Of a DNA stretch of 64,000 nt, positions 60,131-64,000 are shown one piece after another. The DNA lies in the NCBI GenBank assembly GCA_920105805.1, contig CAKKTI010000022.1, forward strand, positions 48,050 through 112,049. The letters are read 5' to 3'. The translations under genes and the position numbers were made by a program. The notes under the pieces were generated by a model, which had not been told where the DNA came from, searched no databases, and was given only the letters and a program-made list of their open reading frames with translations. Within the stretch, counting starts at the first letter, position 1. Each line of letters starts with the position of its first letter. Origin of the DNA: Condylostoma magnum. Its lineage: Eukaryota; Ciliophora; Heterotrichea; Heterotrichida; Condylostomatidae.

Positions 60131-61276
60131 ATGGAAGAAATCCCAATAGCAGATAGAATCAGTGCTGAATTGGAGGAAAAAAACAGAGTACTAGGTGAAT
60201 ATGTAATAGACAGAGAAATGAACAACGATTTAGACGCTGCAATATAAGGAAGAGTGCACTAATTAGCCCTTTCTAAGGTTTTAGTTAATGTGCATAATCA
60301 CAGCTCTTTTTTATTAGTTTAAGCACATACTAATCTAGGTGAAAACTATCTTAAAGGTAAATACTACGACTAAGCCTTAGACCACCTGGTCACTGCGTTA
60401 CGACTAAATGGAGGACTAGTGAATCAAATTGAGGATGCTAAGTAATTTCACTCATATGTTCTTACACTACTCGGCTAGTGTTATTTAGAAGCTGGAGGAC
60501 TTAACGATGCTTAAGGGTTACTAGAAAAAGCGCTTTAAATCAATAAGGCGTTACTGGGAGAAGAGCACTTATCTAATGCTATTATACTAGCATCACTTGC
60601 TAAATTATACACAAAAAGAAAGGACTATGAACGTTCACTGGAAAACTGGATGAAAGTATGGGAGTTAAGAGAGGCTGCGCTAGGAATGAAGCATGAAAGT
60701 ATAGTCGAGGTATACCAAAACATGGCGATTATTTACTATAGGCAAAAAGATACGTAAAATGCATTGGAGACTTAAACTAGAGTAGCATCGCTTTTATAAG
60801 AACTTGATGAGAAACCCTTGGAAGCTATAAAAGCTTTTGTTAAATTATCGTAGTGGTATTAGGAAATTGAAGATAATGAAAAGGCAGTAGATGCATTGAA
60901 AGGTGCGGAGTAAATTGCTGAGTATCATTACGGGTAAGTACATGGACAAACTGCTAAGGTAAAACGCCAAATATGCATGTTGATGCTTAAAAGTGGAGAG
61001 TACTAGTAAGCTTTAGAGGTTTGTTTGTAACTTGAAGAAAGTTATAATCAGTTATATGGAACTGCTAGCTTGTAATTTGCTAAGAATTTAAAGGTTACCG
61101 GGACTATTCTATTGATTATGAATAGATATTAATAAGCTTATGAGTATTATACGCAAGCTTTGGGTGTTTTTAAAGGTTTGAAGAATAGTAAAAAAATGAT
61201 TCGGGAAATTCAAGATAAATTAGAGACAATTGCTGAGAATATGCATAATTTGCCAGAGGTTCAAGATATATATTGA
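60131..61276 (+). CDS. Tetratricopeptide-repeat protein
   Basis: 381 residues from ATG 60131 to TGA 61274-61276. TPR helix pairs run through the protein: AHTNLGENYLKGKYYDQALD, LTLLGQCYLEAGGLNDAQ, LASLAKLYTKRKDYERSLE, YQNMAIIYYRQKDTQNALE and QAYEYYTQALGVFKGL. The spacing and LLGEEHL/ALGMKHE-type linkers resemble kinesin-light-chain-type and TTC23-like TPR proteins, the latter ciliary. It is probably an adaptor, with the partner unknown. Confidence 0.82.
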
Positions 61277-61290
61277 TAATTATGATTTTT

Positions 61291-61503
61291 ATGTATATAG
61301 AGTTGTATGAGGAGTGTAGTCGATTTGATCTGGGGGTTGAAGAATTGAATGCATTGTACAGAGGAAAACTGCTCAGGGATACTAAGGATATCCCTGATTA
61401 GTGACTTCTTGATGTGCTACTTGTTTTTGTTTGAATCTTTATAGATCTTTGTACTTAAGAGTCTAGTATTGATTTGTTTATTTCTATTGGTCGTAAGTTT
61501 TAG
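61291..61503 (+). CDS. Possible small membrane protein
   Basis: A 70-residue frame from ATG 61291 to TAG 61501-61503. It starts with MYIELYEECSRFDLGVEELN, followed by RDTKDIPDQW and a hydrophobic segment LLDVLLVFVWIFIDL. Composition is protein-like, but there is no homology I recognise, and a perfect hairpin sits inside it. The 61277-61598 interval could instead hold a non-coding RNA or be a spacer. Confidence 0.3.
61374..61396. repeat. Perfect 8-bp inverted repeat
   Basis: CAGGGATA and TATCCCTG flank a 7-base loop. It lies within the low-confidence small frame. It could be an RNA hairpin or a chance palindrome. Confidence 0.6.
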
Positions 61504-61598
61504 GTATGTATATTACATAATTTTTGTTTTTTTATAAGATAATATTAGAAAAGTATTTAAACAAGTAAATAAAGAATACAATTTGTATAAAAAAACTT

Positions 61599-63670
61599 TT
61601 AACTAATCAATTTGAACTATTGCGATAATTAACATTGAAAGATTTATATTCTTCGTAGAAACATGTTTCAAGTAAGTGACAATAAAGTTAACGTATTCAT
61701 AGGCTTTAAATAAATCTCTTCCTACTTTAATTCTAACTAAAGCTATATTTTCTTAAAAATTATTTACTTCCCCTGAATAAATTCATTCCAAATTACCATT
61801 TTTGTTGCCTTTGTTTTATCTTAAATTTTTAGGGATCCAAATTTATCGGGTTTTATCTAACATTACTTCTTATTAGTACTTTAGACACTTGCATAAGGTC
61901 TAAAGTTTTCGTCTTTTATAAGGGATATTTCTCTCTTAACCTATTTTATTTCTACTTAATTTTTGATATCTATAATCTATTATGGGGAATAACCTAAATG
62001 TTTATTTAATGCATTATTCCATTCATGAGTATGCTCGTCTATAGCTTTTTAAATTATTTCCTTTGTTACATCTTGATCACCTTCGCATAGCTAATTAACC
62101 CTGCCTTGTATTTAATTCTTAGATATTCTGTTGAATTTCTCCATTAACCCTTAGGTTTTAAGATGATCTTTACTTCCACGTTTATGTTTAATGCCCTTTC
62201 TATTTATAAGCACATCAAATTATCCAAGAAACTCGGTACCATTATCACTTAGAACTAATTTTACTCTTTTATCTGCTTTTTCAATGACTTAGTTCATGTA
62301 AAAAGCTATGCCTTGAGTATGTTTCCTTTACAACAAAAATGTAAATGCAAACTTAGAAAATGATCTATAAAGTTGAACAAATGTGTTCGTTTCCCATCTA
62401 TTTTTCAGGCTAATTAGGTTAAATCACAAACTATCATTTCAAACGGATATGAGCTGTAAATTGGAGTTATGATCCTTTACTACTGAAATTGTTTCTAAAG
62501 GCAGTAAGTGCAGTTTTAGATAAATTAGTGCAGTTAATTGCTATATCCATTATACTTGACTCTATGAATGTTCAAGTGTCTTAATCTCGATCTTTCTAAA
62601 TAAAAATGCTTGTAATCAGGCAGAACAGGAGAATTACCATTTATTCTTGTTATTTCACTTTTAAAAGGGATAACAAAATCTCTTGATTGTTGTAAATAAT
62701 GAAAGCATAATTAAGATTCAGAGAGTTCGGATATTGGATTCTGTGAGATATAAAAATGCCTTATTCGTGTAACCCATCTTGAAGATTTTGAAGGAGGAAG
62801 CCTTTTTTTAGTTAAATATTTGCATATCTAGTGATATCATAGTTTGTTCTAGTTATTAGTTTCAACAAACTCTTAGTCTTTTGGCTTTCTTCAATATGAG
62901 TTATTTTACACACACATATCTAAAATTTCTTGCGTAGAAAATAATTTTTATTATGATACATGGCTTAAATTATCATTAGCATATTCCCTTTATAATTCGC
63001 TTGAGAATTCGCTTTACTACTCACTTTACAATTCGCTTTACTACTCACTTTACAATTCGCTGTTGCTCTTTTATGATTCTTAGCTTTCCTAGTAAATATT
63101 TTAAACTTTCTAATAATCTATAACATTGTAATTTGCTTATTGGTTTTACCTTAGTCCCATAATTTACTTTACGTTACGGACTTAAGGCTCTTTCTTCATA
63201 AATTAGCATCTTCTTTAACTTTCTTTGCTACTGTTGATAATTGCATAGTATTGCTTTTCATTTTCATTAAATATTATTGAAATTTGTTTTTCCTTATCTT
63301 CGTTGTATTATATCATTAGTCTTTATTCGTTATCTAATACATTAATTTTTATGCTGTAAGCTCATGCAATACCAATCAATGATAATTCTCATCCCCAAGC
63401 GTCGACCTGTTGCATAGCTTTTAACTCCTTTTATAAATCTATTGCTCCTTCAAATTATCTATTTAATTCTTCTGAATGAGAATTTAAATATTGCAAACAG
63501 TTATCTTTAATTGATTTATAATTTGACTCTTTTCTGCCTAAACAAACAGCAATTGCTCTATATAAGTAATTTTCATCTCCTTTAACTGAAACAATTTGCT
63601 AATTTTGAATCGACTTCGGCTGCTTTCTGGGCGGACTAAAGCTTTATAAGGGCCTCTTTCTTTTTAAATA
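61599..63670 (-). mobile_element. Degenerate element: OTU-like domain joined to DDE integrase
   Basis: Reading right to left, one frame from about 63670 codes an OTU-like domain (SVKGDENYLYRAIAVCLG, DAWGWELSLIGIA). A SEL-Q repeat follows, then an HHCC integrase zinc finger (RHLNIHRVKYNGYSNQ, NCTYC) and the first catalytic Asp (IVCDLTQLAW). The frame breaks by one base at the A4 run 62357-62360. The next frame carries LSDNGTEF and LMEKFNR, giving Asp and Glu with 34 residues between them, then EWNNALNKHLGYSP. It ends near TAA 61601-61599. The integrase type recalls Ty3/Ginger-like elements. In the OTU part Tyr sits where the catalytic Cys is expected and Gln where the His is expected. No clear start codon or terminal repeats are seen, so it is likely an inactive remnant or a domesticated gene. 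Confidence 0.7.
62993..63062 (-). repeat. 24-bp tandem repeat inside the OTU-integrase frame
   Basis: Two to three imperfect copies of a 24-bp unit (plus strand TTTACTACTCACTTTACAATTCGC) encode Ser-Glu-Leu-Gln-Ser-Glu-Gln-Gln. The unit is in frame and links the OTU-like and integrase parts. Confidence 0.8.
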
Positions 63671-63699
63671 TATTTTTTAATTTGTATTAAAGAATTAGT

Positions 63700-64000
63700 A
63701 TGAATGATAATTCTCTTAGCTTTGAATTATTATATAATGTGAAGCTGCTTGTTATTAAGCTATATGACAATGTATCCCCCTTCTCACATGAGACAATACT
63801 CATACTTATAGTACGATTGTACAAAACTAAATCTAATATACTTAAAATGGCAAACATTCCTTATTATATTATGAATCCTGATGGAAATATAAGTCGAGAA
63901 CTAGTTAGATGCTAAAGGAAAATACTTTTAGAAGAAAAAGTTCTTATTTATGAGGAATTACCTATAAGAATATCACTAATAAGAGGGTTCATTTTTGCAA
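63700..64000 (+). CDS. Unknown protein, N-terminal part
   Basis: The frame opens at ATG 63700 (NDNSLSFELLYNVKLLVIK) and continues through one TAA at 63913-63915 read as Gln to the right edge, giving about 100 residues. No family is recognised. A bare ATG start after the AT-rich stretch next to the integrase element supports it weakly. It could also belong to the mobile element. Confidence 0.4.

Noticed and set aside
60131-61276. Calling the TPR gene an IFT subunit
   Set aside because: TPR pattern alone cannot separate IFT70, TTC23 and other TPR proteins; no subunit-specific motif was seen.
61560-63700. Terminal inverted repeats of the integrase element
   Set aside because: AT-rich stretches near 61580 and 63680 share only about 10 imperfect bases in inverted orientation, no better than chance at this composition.

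Overview
This window is almost certainly ciliate macronuclear DNA. It is AT-rich, has nearly no introns and is packed with genes, and it only makes sense under a rewritten genetic code. Read with TAA/TAG as Gln and TGA as Trp, it resolves into long open frames that match known families: PRMT1, proteasome alpha, kinesin, TIMELESS, SEY1, EB1 and cytochrome c. In-frame TGA sits at invariant Trp positions, for example both signature Trp residues of PRMT1. Yet the same three codons also end genes, as judged by family length: TAA for PRMT1, UNC119, GTPBP and cytochrome c; TGA for the proteasome subunit and the dual-specificity phosphatase; TAG elsewhere. Use of all three codons as both sense and stop is the ambiguous code known from the heterotrich Condylostoma (translation table 28). 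The karyorelict code (TGA-only stop) fits less well because several genes have no TGA before the next gene begins. Because stops are context dependent, most 3' ends below are chosen by family length, spacing and the next start codon, and could move by a few codons.

Layout, left to right. 1-8.6 kb: a partial receptor ligand-binding protein, a six-knuckle CCHC protein, a coiled-coil protein, a kelch protein, Elongator subunit ELP4, a second kelch protein and proteasome subunit alpha-6. 8.6-14.2 kb: UNC119, a GTPBP1-type GTPase, a BTB protein with a HECTD1-like C-terminal domain and an importin-alpha-like ARM protein. 14.2-31.3 kb: several long coiled-coil proteins, a C2-like protein, a small membrane protein, a STIL-like centriole-duplication protein, a kinesin fused to RCC1 repeats, TIMELESS and two helical proteins. 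31.3-46 kb: a VAP/MSP protein, a 1,695-residue helical protein, a RING/TRAF-like protein with a Gln/Glu repeat, a GOLD-domain protein, cytochrome c and two further proteins. 46-61.3 kb: a leishmanolysin-type protease, SEY1, a WD-like protein, PRMT1, a rhodanese-phosphatase, a cyclic-nucleotide-binding ion channel, a tetraspan-like protein, EB1, the RNase P RNA gene and a TPR protein. 61.6-63.7 kb: a degenerate mobile element joining an OTU-like domain to a DDE integrase. The window ends inside another gene.

Spacing is extreme. Neighbouring genes are often 2-35 bp apart, and two divergent pairs have start codons only 5-6 bp apart, so promoters must lie inside neighbouring coding sequence or be very small. 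Many genes serve cilia, centrioles or microtubules (STIL, EB1, kinesin-RCC1, UNC119, TPR and coiled-coil proteins), which suits a heavily ciliated cell. They are housekeeping neighbours rather than an operon.
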